Origin: Burkholderia sp.
Lineage (GTDB): Bacteria; Pseudomonadota; Gammaproteobacteria; Burkholderiales; Burkholderiaceae
Reading direction: 5' to 3'
Length of the DNA: 10,988 nucleotides
NCBI GenBank assembly: GCA_028292565.1
Contig: JAQGMD010000407.1
Span: forward strand, 1 to 10,988
Part shown: positions 1 to 6,020 of the stretch, piece after piece
How the letters are laid out: each line of letters opens with the position of its first letter
How positions within the stretch are numbered: position 1 is the first letter of the stretch
Notes under the pieces: generated by a model
What the model saw: only the letters and a program-made list of their open reading frames with translations
Database searches by the model: none
What the model was told of the DNA's origin: nothing
Position numbers and translations under genes: made by a program

Positions 1-43
1 TCGCTGCCCGGCACGGGTCCCATGAATTTTGCAGAGGACGATC

Positions 44-175
44 ATGGGGCAGCAGTGGGCGGAGCAGGAGTTGTCAGGGATTAATCTGGGAGATGCGCGC
101 TTAAACAAGCGGTCAGTGTGCAGCGCCGGGCCGATACTTACGCGGCCGATCATAAGTCGCACTGGGATGAAATGA
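44..175 (+). pseudogene. N-terminal remnant of an IS4-family (Tn5-like) transposase
   Basis: Reading from the ATG at 44 gives a peptide whose first 24 residues fit the start of IS4/Tn5-type transposases: W5-A-E-Q-E-L, then LGDARLNKRS. This is the W...E...LGD.R...R pattern of the N-terminal transposase DNA-binding domain (Tnp_DNA_bind). Similarity stops at about position 115; the frame then runs on through unrelated codons to a TGA at 173-175, so the DDE catalytic domain is absent. An upstream ATG at 22 starts a peptide (MNFAEDDHG) that would join this frame if one base of the GGGG run at 46-49 were removed, which suggests a frameshift as well as truncation. The identification rests on motif recall, not on a search. 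It marks past insertion or recombination at the left end of the window. Confidence 0.6.
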
Positions 176-405
176 GTTCCCAAGTCCCGTTAACAATCCT
201 GGTTTCAGGAACACAGGGTAACCGTTACCCAAACCATCGATTCGTCGTTCGCGACGGTCGAAGGCAGGAACTATTTAGTTCCACCTACCATTCATTCGGG
301 CCCTTGCCCACGACCGATTTCCCATCCGGTTCAATATAGACAATCGAAAATGTATTCAACCATGCTGCTGACACCTGAACATTTCACCGAGGCACACCAC
401 CGGTC
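176..405. other. Non-coding stretch upstream of the ankyrin gene, with three clustered inverted repeats
   Basis: I see no convincing gene between the transposase remnant and the ankyrin gene. A short open frame from a GTG at 118 to 339 has no recognisable features. A poor promoter-like pair, TTCAAT (330-335) and TATTCA (353-358) with a 17-nt spacer, precedes the ankyrin start. No TTCG-N16-TTCG box, the Ralstonia/Burkholderia HrpB-type motif, could be found on either strand. Confidence 0.5.
216..282. promoter_or_regulatory. Cluster of three perfect inverted repeats
   Basis: Three dyads lie within 67 bp. The first is GGGTAAC-C-GTTACCC (216-230), with seven-base arms around one base. The second is CGTCG-TTCG-CGACG (243-256), a short stem with a UUCG-type tetraloop if transcribed. 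The third is GGAACTA-TT-TAGTTCC (267-282), with seven-base arms around two bases. The first and third look like operator-type palindromes and the second like an RNA hairpin. They lie 124-190 bp upstream of the ankyrin gene. Their function is unknown; they could equally be ends of decayed mobile DNA. Confidence 0.4.
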
Positions 406-2118
406 ATGACAAACCGGGTAGCCTCATGGCTCGCCGGGATTGGGCTGCCGTTTTCGACCCGGCACCATCCCGCTCCAGCCGGTACCAATCCGGCTCCCGC
501 TGTCGCGAGCCAGCCGGCCGTGCCGCCACATCCCGTTCCGGCCGCCGGAAACTCAGGCGATGCTTCTGCAAACGCGGGCCGCAGCACCGCGCGCAGACTG
601 CGAGAGGTGCTCCAAACACGCGAGGTGCGCGAAACACGTGTGCTGAAAGACCTGTGCAAAGCTGCTGAACGCGTTGATCTCGAAATGGTCCGCCAGTGTT
701 TGCGCAACAGGAACTTCGATCCGAGCCAGCGGGCCGCGAACGGCTGCACCGCCTTGTATCTGGCTGCAAATAACGGGCACGCCGGTATAGTCCACGCTTT
801 GCTTGACGATGACCGGATCGATCCCAATCGGGCCGACGATAATCAGCTGCAGTTGTGGCTCAGGAAAAACCGACTCGACGTGGTGACAATCCTGCTGAAT
901 CATCGGAAGGTGGATGCTGATTGGACAGATGCGACCGGCCAAACATTGCTTCACAAAGTAACCAGGGAAGGTCGCTTCCGCTGGGCCAGGGCGCTCCTTT
1001 CCAGGGCCGATCCGAACAAGGCCGATAACAACGGCGTGACCCCGCTGCATCTTGCCGCGCAGTACGATCACCGGATTGCAAGGCTGCTGTTGGAGAAGGG
1101 GGCGACGGTTAACTTCCCTGACCGGAACGGTGCCACCGCCCTGCTGCATGCCGCGCAATCTCAGCATCGTGAAGTGCTGGAAGAAGCGATCAATATGTTG
1201 CTCGTTGCCGGAGCCAATCCACATATCCCGGATAATCAAGGTCGTAGTCCGTTTCAGGCCATCGTAGAACGCGGACATCTCGGAGCATTTAACAAAATGC
1301 TGGAAAAGGGGGTCGATCCGGATGAATCAGAGGATTACGAAACCCTGATTCGTAGCGCGCGACTACAAGGGCACGAGGCCATTACCGATGCGTTGAAACT
1401 GCTCTGCTGGAGAAAAGCCTCGTCCTCCGGTGACTACGCCATGCTGGCGCGTGGAGCCAAGCCGGCGTCTTCACTGACGAAGGTCGAGGCAGATGCGCTT
1501 GAGGATGTGGCTGGAAAGCGAAACCTGACACTACGTCCATCTTTGCGGCTGGTCGAGGCCAACCACGAGGTAATGGCCTACCATAGGGAGGCGACGCTGA
1601 ACACCATAGCGGAACATCCTGCGTTATTCCAGATCGGAACGCGATTTGCATCGGCTCAGGAAGCGTTCGAAGCCATTTGCGATGGCTCCAGCCCGTGGAA
1701 AATAATGAGCATGAAAAAGGAAGAAGACATCGTCGTCACCGGCACATTACTAGGCTATGGTGAAAGCAATTCGCGTATTTACGCTCAAAGCTGGTTCAAG
1801 AACGGTTTTGCACGCGCAGACGATTTCAACCCTCGGAAAATGGAAGCCGACTACCAAAGTCATATGCGGCAATTTATGTCTCATCGTCACGTCGGGTCGG
1901 TGGTGCCGCCGGGTACGGGTTTCCTGGCGCAAGACTCGGAAGAAACCTCCGCAATCATACGAAAATTTTTAGATGCGAACAACGATGTCAACAGTGGGAT
2001 TCAGCTATTGCATCAAGAACGCCTGAAAACTGATCCCAACGCAGACCCGCGCGACACGCGGGCTGAATTTGTTTTAAACCAATTTTTTGAGCCTGCGGTT
2101 GAACGACGAACGGCTTGA
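406..2118 (+). CDS. Ankyrin-repeat protein, candidate secreted effector
   Basis: A 570-residue protein. Residues 1-60 are rich in Pro, Ala and Ser, with no acidic residue before Asp52 and no classical signal peptide, a composition typical of type III secretion signals. Residues about 81-335 form six to seven ankyrin repeats. Good units begin at about 111 (NGCTALYLAANNGH), 209 (NNGVTPLHLAAQYDH), 240 (NGATALLHAAQSQH) and 278 (QGRSPFQAIVERGH), separated by degenerate ones. Ankyrin stacks bind other proteins. Residues about 336-570 are not recognised; they include a short motif LLGYGESNSRIYAQ (448-461) and a polar helical tail. ATG 406 is the first start after in-frame stops at 337 and 376; the nearest Shine-Dalgarno-like GAGG (389-392) is 13 nt away, so initiation looks weak. 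No secretion genes are in the window, so an effector role is inferred from composition and domain type. A housekeeping scaffold role remains possible. Confidence 0.85.
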   Translation: MTNRVASWLAGIGLPFSTRHHPAPAGTNPAPAVASQPAVPPHPVPAAGNSGDASANAGRSTARRLREVLQTREVRETRVLKDLCKAAERVDLEMVRQCLRNRNFDPSQRAANGCTALYLAANNGHAGIVHALLDDDRIDPNRADDNQLQLWLRKNRLDVVTILLNHRKVDADWTDATGQTLLHKVTREGRFRWARALLSRADPNKADNNGVTPLHLAAQYDHRIARLLLEKGATVNFPDRNGATALLHAAQSQHREVLEEAINMLLVAGANPHIPDNQGRSPFQAIVERGHLGAFNKMLEKGVDPDESEDYETLIRSARLQGHEAITDALKLLCWRKASSSGDYAMLARGAKPASSLTKVEADALEDVAGKRNLTLRPSLRLVEANHEVMAYHREATLNTIAEHPALFQIGTRFASAQEAFEAICDGSSPWKIMSMKKEEDIVVTGTLLGYGESNSRIYAQSWFKNGFARADDFNPRKMEADYQSHMRQFMSHRHVGSVVPPGTGFLAQDSEETSAIIRKFLDANNDVNSGIQLLHQERLKTDPNADPRDTRAEFVLNQFFEPAVERRTA

Positions 2119-2169
2119 GAACGCTGATCGGCGCCGTTGCTGGAAATGAGAACTTACGCGAATGGCGCC

Positions 2170-2200
2170 GGCAGGCTGCAGGCGTCACGACGCACCTGCC
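2170..2200 (+). terminator. Nested hairpin downstream of the ankyrin gene, possible transcript end
   Basis: Outer arms GGCAGG (2170-2175) and CCTGCC (2195-2200) enclose a perfect inner stem GCGTC-AC-GACGC (2182-2193). It starts 52 nt after the ankyrin stop codon. No T-run follows, so it is not a canonical intrinsic terminator; it may protect the mRNA 3' end or act with Rho. Confidence 0.35.
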
Positions 2201-2695
2201 TTCGTCAACCGAGGGTGAAATTTGCGCTTACCGCGGAACACGAAGCCGTGACCGGCAGAGGGATCTTCTTCTGTAAGCGCTTGCTCGTCCAACTACGCTT
2301 GATCTACGCCAAGTCAGGGGCATGCCTTCGCTGGTCGCTGCCTGTCCAAAGTTCATGCTCATGAAAGACAATTTGACAACTTCTTCGACCGCTTTCGTAT
2401 TGACACCTTCAGACTGCTCGTCTAATGACAGGAGCTGACTCCGGAAAAGACAGTTGTTGAAAGTCTGTACTTCCATCGACCCATACTCAGGCAATACAAT
2501 CCTATTTACCACAGACAACGCAGGGCAGTTTGAATAGTGCGGTTATCCCCGCCGAATCACTGGCAATGCAGGCGTACCGATAGCCCGGAATTGAGGAATG
2601 GTTGCGGAAGGCGTGCGACGCGTCCTAACGCGGCCACTGAAAGCAGCGCAACGCTGTCGGCGCGAGCGGCAGCCCATGATCGGTTACCGTATGCT

Positions 2696-2727
2696 GGCCG
2701 TAACACGACGGCCGCTGACGCTATAAC
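2696..2727 (+). promoter_or_regulatory. Candidate promoter with overlapping dyad, upstream of the response regulator
   Basis: A -10-like TATAAC lies at 2722-2727, 29 bp before the start codon at 2756. The place where a -35 box should be (about 2699-2704) has no consensus match. It is covered by a perfect dyad, GGCCGT-AACACG-ACGGCC (2696-2713). A poor -35 with a dyad on top of it would fit a promoter that depends on or is blocked by a regulator, perhaps by autoregulation. This is inferred from sequence alone. Confidence 0.35.
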
Positions 2728-2755
2728 GCCACAGGAAGTTTGTTGATAGGCACAG

Positions 2756-3451
2756 ATGAAGATCGCATGCTATATCCGCACTGACACTGTCCTCGCACAA
2801 ATCCGCGGCGTTGTCGCGCGTGCGGGTTTCGAATGCGATCACTTTTCCACCGAGACCACGCTGATGCGGGCACTCCGGCGCGAGCCATTCGATCTTTTGC
2901 TGGTCGATTTTGCGGTAGAGGCGCCGGCTGACGACAACATCCTGTCGTGGCTGAATTGTCGTTCAGGCGACACAACTCCTGTCCTGGGAATATCCCCGGT
3001 CCGCAACGCAGACTTCGTTGCGCTCGTCCTCAATTCTGGCGCCGATGACTGTATAACTCGACCGTTTGAAGCGGCAGAACTGATTGCACGCCTTCACGCA
3101 GTGCTTCGCCGATCCGGTCGCCGCATCGTTCGCCGCTCGATTCAACTTGGCAGATTTTCGCTCGACCGCGAGGCAAGCAGATTCACCTACCAAGACGTCC
3201 CGATTGCATTGACGCCCCGAGAATTCAGCATGGCATGGCTTCTCTTTTCTTCGCCGGGTACCTATGTTTCGCGTGAGACCATAGGCACCGCGATCTGGGG
3301 CATCGATAGCGAGATTGCAGGCCGTACCATTGAACAGCATGTGTATAAGCTGCGCAAGAAACTACAGCTTGGCCCCGAGCGCGGCGTACTTATTCGCACT
3401 GCATATAGCCGGGGTTACCGGCTCGAACTATGCGATTCTGAGCCGATTTGA
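2756..3451 (+). CDS. Orphan OmpR/PhoB-family response regulator with atypical receiver domain
   Basis: A 231-residue two-domain transcription regulator. Residues 1-118 form a receiver domain: the phospho-acceptor is most likely Asp51 (LLLVDF) and Ser80 (LGIS) sits at the usual Thr/Ser switch position. The acidic pair normally at residues 8-10 reads R-T-D, and the invariant Lys of the KPF motif is Arg102 (DDCITRPF). Residues about 128-226 form a winged-helix DNA-binding domain with the family pattern ALTPREF (151-157), RTIEQHVYKLRKKL (190-203) and the C-terminal hairpin TAYSRGYRL (215-223). An in-frame TAG at 2747-2749 fixes the ATG; TAGG five bases upstream is a modest ribosome binding site. 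No histidine kinase gene is adjacent. It sits between two effector-like genes in the same orientation and may control them, as the orphan OmpR-type regulator HrpG controls type III secretion in Ralstonia and Xanthomonas; that link is an analogy, not seen here. Weak or phosphorylation-independent activation is plausible. Confidence 0.93.
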   Translation: MKIACYIRTDTVLAQIRGVVARAGFECDHFSTETTLMRALRREPFDLLLVDFAVEAPADDNILSWLNCRSGDTTPVLGISPVRNADFVALVLNSGADDCITRPFEAAELIARLHAVLRRSGRRIVRRSIQLGRFSLDREASRFTYQDVPIALTPREFSMAWLLFSSPGTYVSRETIGTAIWGIDSEIAGRTIEQHVYKLRKKLQLGPERGVLIRTAYSRGYRLELCDSEPI

Positions 3452-3917
3452 AAGGCCGATGGGGCAGCCCGGACAGTTCAGCCGGATGCAGAGTAATAAC
3501 GCACGTGGGTGAACCTGTTTCGGCATGCCGCGAAGCTTATTGATCCGGCGTCAGAATCGCGTCCAAATTTCATACGACCCGGAATTCGTCCACAGACCAT
3601 TGACGCCACCGGTTACGATGGCATTGCCCCCTATATTGGCATGGCCCCCATTCAACTCACAGACCACGCAGCAAGACGCGAGGCAAGCCGGCACTTCCCA
3701 TTCCCGCCCTGTCAGCGGCACACGCTCTGATGCCCGACCTGCACATCCAGGTACGTCTAGCGCGGGCGAGCGAAGCGTCTTCGTTGGAGAAAGGCGGATA
3801 CCCCCTGTTACTCGACTAACAGAAGGTACCGCTCGAAATCATTCTGTCGCGAACGATGGAACCGAAAGGGGGAAATCTCTCACTTATATTGCTCTATTGA
3901 CAACATAAGGAACGACC
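3452..3917. other. Intergenic stretch with a pilV relic and two dyads
   Basis: No expressed gene is supported between the response regulator and the protease-like gene. The stretch contains the 95-bp pilV-derived segment (3552-3646) and two dyads: CGAAG-CGT-CTTCG (3771-3783), extendable by a G-U and an A-T pair, and CTGTTA-CTCGAC-TAACAG (3805-3822). A -10-like TATATT (3885-3890) precedes the next gene but has no convincing -35 box. The long plus-strand frame across this stretch (3525-3908) is the antisense of the pilV relic plus random sequence, and I do not call it a gene. Confidence 0.5.
3552..3646 (-). pseudogene. Displaced fragment of a pilV tip-region (relic or silent cassette)
   Basis: This stretch aligns without gaps to 6178-6272 inside pilV, with 11 mismatches by eye over 95 bases (about 88% identity) and in the same orientation. 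Read on the minus strand it encodes a close match to PilV residues 363-394: NIGGNAIVTGGVNGLW, then SGSYEIWTRF. The next codon is TGA where PilV has Trp394 TGG, so the frame closes there. Outside these 95 bases neither flank resembles pilV. There is no start codon context or ribosome binding site, so it is not an independent gene. It is either debris from an older duplicated pil locus or the leftover of an alternative C-terminal cassette. Confidence 0.85.
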
Positions 3918-5300
3918 ATGCAACCGGTAAGCTCTTCATCGCAACCTTCAATTCCTTTGCCGGCTCAATCGTCCCGGCCTGAAACTCAGGCAGGGCCAAG
4001 TCAGCATGTGTCGCCATCAGCACCCAGAACGGTTCAACAGGTCCAGGCCGACATAGAAGCCCTTGGGACAATATTAGAAAATGACTACAAGCGTAATGAC
4101 CCAACCAAGAACAATTTGCGCCCGCCTACTAAAGCAGAGCTGCCCACATCTCAGCTTCTTGACGTTGCGACAACCCGCAATAAAAAGATCGTGAACGTGA
4201 TTTTCAAGGACGAGCGTTCAGGTACGGAACGATGCTGGAAACTGGATGGCCCTCCTTCCGACATCGAACGCATACAAACAAACGCAGCGCGGTATGCATC
4301 CTTACAACTAGAGCTAAGTGATGCCGCTGTCCGTACGATACCTTTCACCCGTCCAGACTACGCGAAAAAACGGAACGAATCTGAAGGCGAGTTCGTTTCC
4401 GTATATGAAACCCATCAGCTTCCTTCTTTGTGGCGCATTCCTCAACAAAAGCTCTCCTCACTCCTTAAGAATCGATGCGAGACATATAAGCTCGGTGAGA
4501 ATCAGACCTGTTTGCTCCGCTTTGCAGGCTTAAAGGGCCTAAACCAGAATGGTGAAATCTGCAAGTTCACCGCTTTAGCGGGTGTAGAGTGGTTCCACAC
4601 GTCGTCACGTCGACTTCCCAACGTTTCGCTGCGAAAAGGGGCGGGGCACTACCATCCGTTCCTGAATGAGTTTGCTTCCCAAGGCGCCCAAAAAAGTAGC
4701 ATCCGGCAGCTCGCAAAAACAATTGGTAAATCGGTCCAGGGGGAAGCATTAGAGAGAAATCAATTAGACGACGTCGCCCAATCGGATCCGTTGCAGTATA
4801 AATCCACATTCCATGAGTGCAAGGACTTCGATTCATATCGTGACCTCATCTTCAACAGTATCGATGAGGGAAAACCGCCCATCGTTTTCTTTCCCATACT
4901 CGTTACGCCAGAACTCAAAGGCCTTCCGCACATGGAATCGCCCGATTGCGAACACGGCGCAATTGTCATTGGTTACGATCGCGGAGAAAACACCGTAAGT
5001 ATTGTGCAATGGCAGAAAGTGTTTCACAAGTTCCCTCTGGAAAACCTGTTTGAGGCGTCCGGCAAGCTGCGGGAAACAAGAGATGAGGAGAATTACCGGC
5101 AACAGAACGCCGACCAGTTAGGGGCAGACCCCGCCCGCTTCAAATGGAAGATCGGTTCAAAAGATGAACTTTTGACAGATCCTGAGTGTGAGGGCGACGT
5201 TCGCACATCAATCACGCCTCGCCCCGACAGCGGATTCAAACACCGGATATGGATCGTTGAGCCGGGTGATGGCGAGCGGTGGAATGCGTCACAAACCTGA
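3918..5300 (+). CDS. Putative papain-like/C39-like cysteine protease, candidate effector
   Basis: A 460-residue protein that I cannot assign to a named family. Residues 1-45 are rich in Ser, Gln and Pro, with no acidic residue before Glu22 and no hydrophobic signal, as in type III secreted proteins. Residues about 195-385 look like a papain-fold protease core. Cys215 lies in CKFTALAGVEWF, resembling the helix-capping Cys motif of C39-like peptidases (C..TALA.V), with Gln210 five residues before it as a possible oxyanion-hole residue. His346 opens HGAIVIGYDRGENTVSIVQW, the H-(A/V)-V-GYD-strand-turn-strand pattern that carries the catalytic His and then the Asp/Asn; here the third position may be Gln364, which is unusual. 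The remaining C-terminus is unassigned. The start is firm: a stop TAA at 3906-3908 is directly upstream, and AAGGA (3907-3911) lies six bases before ATG. Its base composition looks more AT-rich than the pil operon, suggesting separate acquisition. Catalysis and secretion are both inferred. Confidence 0.8.
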   Translation: MQPVSSSSQPSIPLPAQSSRPETQAGPSQHVSPSAPRTVQQVQADIEALGTILENDYKRNDPTKNNLRPPTKAELPTSQLLDVATTRNKKIVNVIFKDERSGTERCWKLDGPPSDIERIQTNAARYASLQLELSDAAVRTIPFTRPDYAKKRNESEGEFVSVYETHQLPSLWRIPQQKLSSLLKNRCETYKLGENQTCLLRFAGLKGLNQNGEICKFTALAGVEWFHTSSRRLPNVSLRKGAGHYHPFLNEFASQGAQKSSIRQLAKTIGKSVQGEALERNQLDDVAQSDPLQYKSTFHECKDFDSYRDLIFNSIDEGKPPIVFFPILVTPELKGLPHMESPDCEHGAIVIGYDRGENTVSIVQWQKVFHKFPLENLFEASGKLRETRDEENYRQQNADQLGADPARFKWKIGSKDELLTDPECEGDVRTSITPRPDSGFKHRIWIVEPGDGERWNASQT

Positions 5301-5325
5301 TCAAGCTAAACCTGCAAATGCGATG

Positions 5326-5359
5326 TGACAGTTGCCCGATTTGATGAAGGCGATTGTCA
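5326..5359 (+). terminator. Hairpin after the protease-like gene, possible transcript end
   Basis: TGACAGTTGCC (5326-5336) pairs with GGCGATTGTCA (5349-5359) as an 11-bp stem with two G-U pairs and a 12-base loop. The G-U pairs would be A-C mismatches on the other strand, so the structure favours plus-strand RNA, starting 25 nt past the stop at 5300. No U-run follows. It lies in the 111-bp gap between the two convergent transcription units. Confidence 0.35.
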
Positions 5360-5411
5360 GGTCGAATTCAGCTATTCAATGTGTGATGGCTTTGCTTGTT
5401 CAGTGCGAAGT

Positions 5412-5849
5412 CTATTGGTCCGAAGCCGCGAGAACCTCTGGCGGCATGTTCTTGTAGACCTTTTGCGCATACTTGATGCGTAGCGCGGGGTCTTTTGCGT
5501 TATACGCGCCGACGGCCTCCCAGGAATTCCCCATGCGCCGCATGTTGTGCGCCAGTATCCAGGCGCCCACATGGATACTGGTGCAGGGGTCCCACAGCTT
5601 TTCCTCGTCCAGGCCGTACTTGCGTAGCGTGGGAAACCAGCTGCTGTTAATCTGCATTAAGCCGATGTCATACGAGCCGTTTTTGTTGCGGTTGATGGCG
5701 GCCGGATTCATGCCTGATTCGGTCCTGGCAATTGCATACAGAAGATAGGGATTGACGCCATGTCGAGCGGCCGCCTCTTCCCAGCATCCGTTTGCCGCAG
5801 CAGAGTAAAGCGCAACTGAAGCGATGAGGGCCATGCGCGCCGTCCTCAT
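5412..5849 (-). CDS. pilT: PilT-type lytic transglycosylase (VirB1/IpgF-like)
   Basis: A 145-residue secreted lysozyme-like enzyme that would cut peptidoglycan locally so the pilus can cross the wall. Residues 1-20 form a short signal peptide, with cleavage plausible near Ala19-Gly21. The SLT domain is complete: catalytic Glu44 in ARTESGMNP, then NKNGSYDIGLMQINSSW (55-71) and GAYNA (114-118). Cys22 and Cys89 are positioned for a disulfide, as in IpgF/IagB-type enzymes. PilT here is the R64-type transglycosylase name, not the twitching-motility ATPase. It is the last gene of the operon, 171 bp after pilV. The start is ambiguous: the ATG at 5849 keeps Arg3 and Arg5 as the positive n-region, whereas the ATG at 5834 has a better Shine-Dalgarno, GAGGA eight bases upstream, but an uncharged signal peptide. 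Specific assignment to pilus assembly rests on context. Confidence 0.92.
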   Translation of the reverse strand: MRTARMALIASVALYSAAANGCWEEAAARHGVNPYLLYAIARTESGMNPAAINRNKNGSYDIGLMQINSSWFPTLRKYGLDEEKLWDPCTSIHVGAWILAHNMRRMGNSWEAVGAYNAKDPALRIKYAQKVYKNMPPEVLAASDQ

Positions 5850-6020
5850 TCAATACACCGATGAGTAGTGTGAATAAACTTGCTGTCGCCGGCATTTTTT
5901 TGGCAGGCTGCTGCATGGGCCGCGCTTCGATGCGTAGCGCGCGCGGGCTCCTTGTGCATCCCGCGATCAAAACATGGCATTGCCGGCGCACGCCCGCTCG
6001 CGACGTTTCGCGGCAAGCTG

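Larger units (their letters stand above)
2119..2755. other. Intergenic stretch of 637 bp without a supported gene
   Basis: Open frames here (for example 2137-2364 on plus and 2228-2518 on minus) lack good ribosome binding sites and show no recognisable domain. What can be seen is structure: a nested hairpin at 2170-2200, a small dyad CAGCG-CAA-CGCTG at 2644-2656, and a dyad next to a -10-like box just before the response-regulator gene. The stretch may include decayed coding DNA, but I cannot identify a source. Confidence 0.5.

Noticed and set aside
267..287. GGAAC...CCACCTA as a HrpL-type hrp promoter upstream of the ankyrin gene
   Set aside because: Only eight bases separate the two halves instead of 15-16; the GGAAC is better explained as an arm of a palindrome.
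118..339. Short plus-strand frame with GTG start after the transposase remnant
   Set aside because: No ribosome binding site or recognisable sequence, and it spans the three dyads.
2228..2518. Minus-strand frame of 96 codons between the ankyrin and regulator genes, and possible tRNA-like peptide in it
   Set aside because: TTG start without a ribosome binding site and no recognisable domain; the sequence lacks the TPsiC consensus and acceptor pairing of a tRNA.
3601..3625. Possible sfx-like shufflon recombination site in the pilV relic (GCCACCGGT followed by TGG)
   Set aside because: Spacing and length differ from the R64 sfx consensus (AT missing before CCGGT, five rather than three bases before TGG), and no inverted partner or recombinase is present.
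3811..3836. CTCG...CTCG pair as a PIP/hrp box upstream of the protease-like gene
   Set aside because: The half-sites are CTCG, not TTCG, and are 17 bases apart instead of 15 or 16; no -10 element at the required distance.
3897..3902. Perfect TTGACA as -35 box of the protease-like gene
   Set aside because: It lies 15 bases before the start codon, so the -10 would fall inside the coding region, where no match exists.
3525..3908. Plus-strand frame of 127 codons before the protease-like gene, resembling a frame at 6160-6405
   Set aside because: The resemblance comes from the duplicated pilV segment read antisense; the rest is low-complexity Arg/Pro/Ser and no domain or ribosome binding site is visible.
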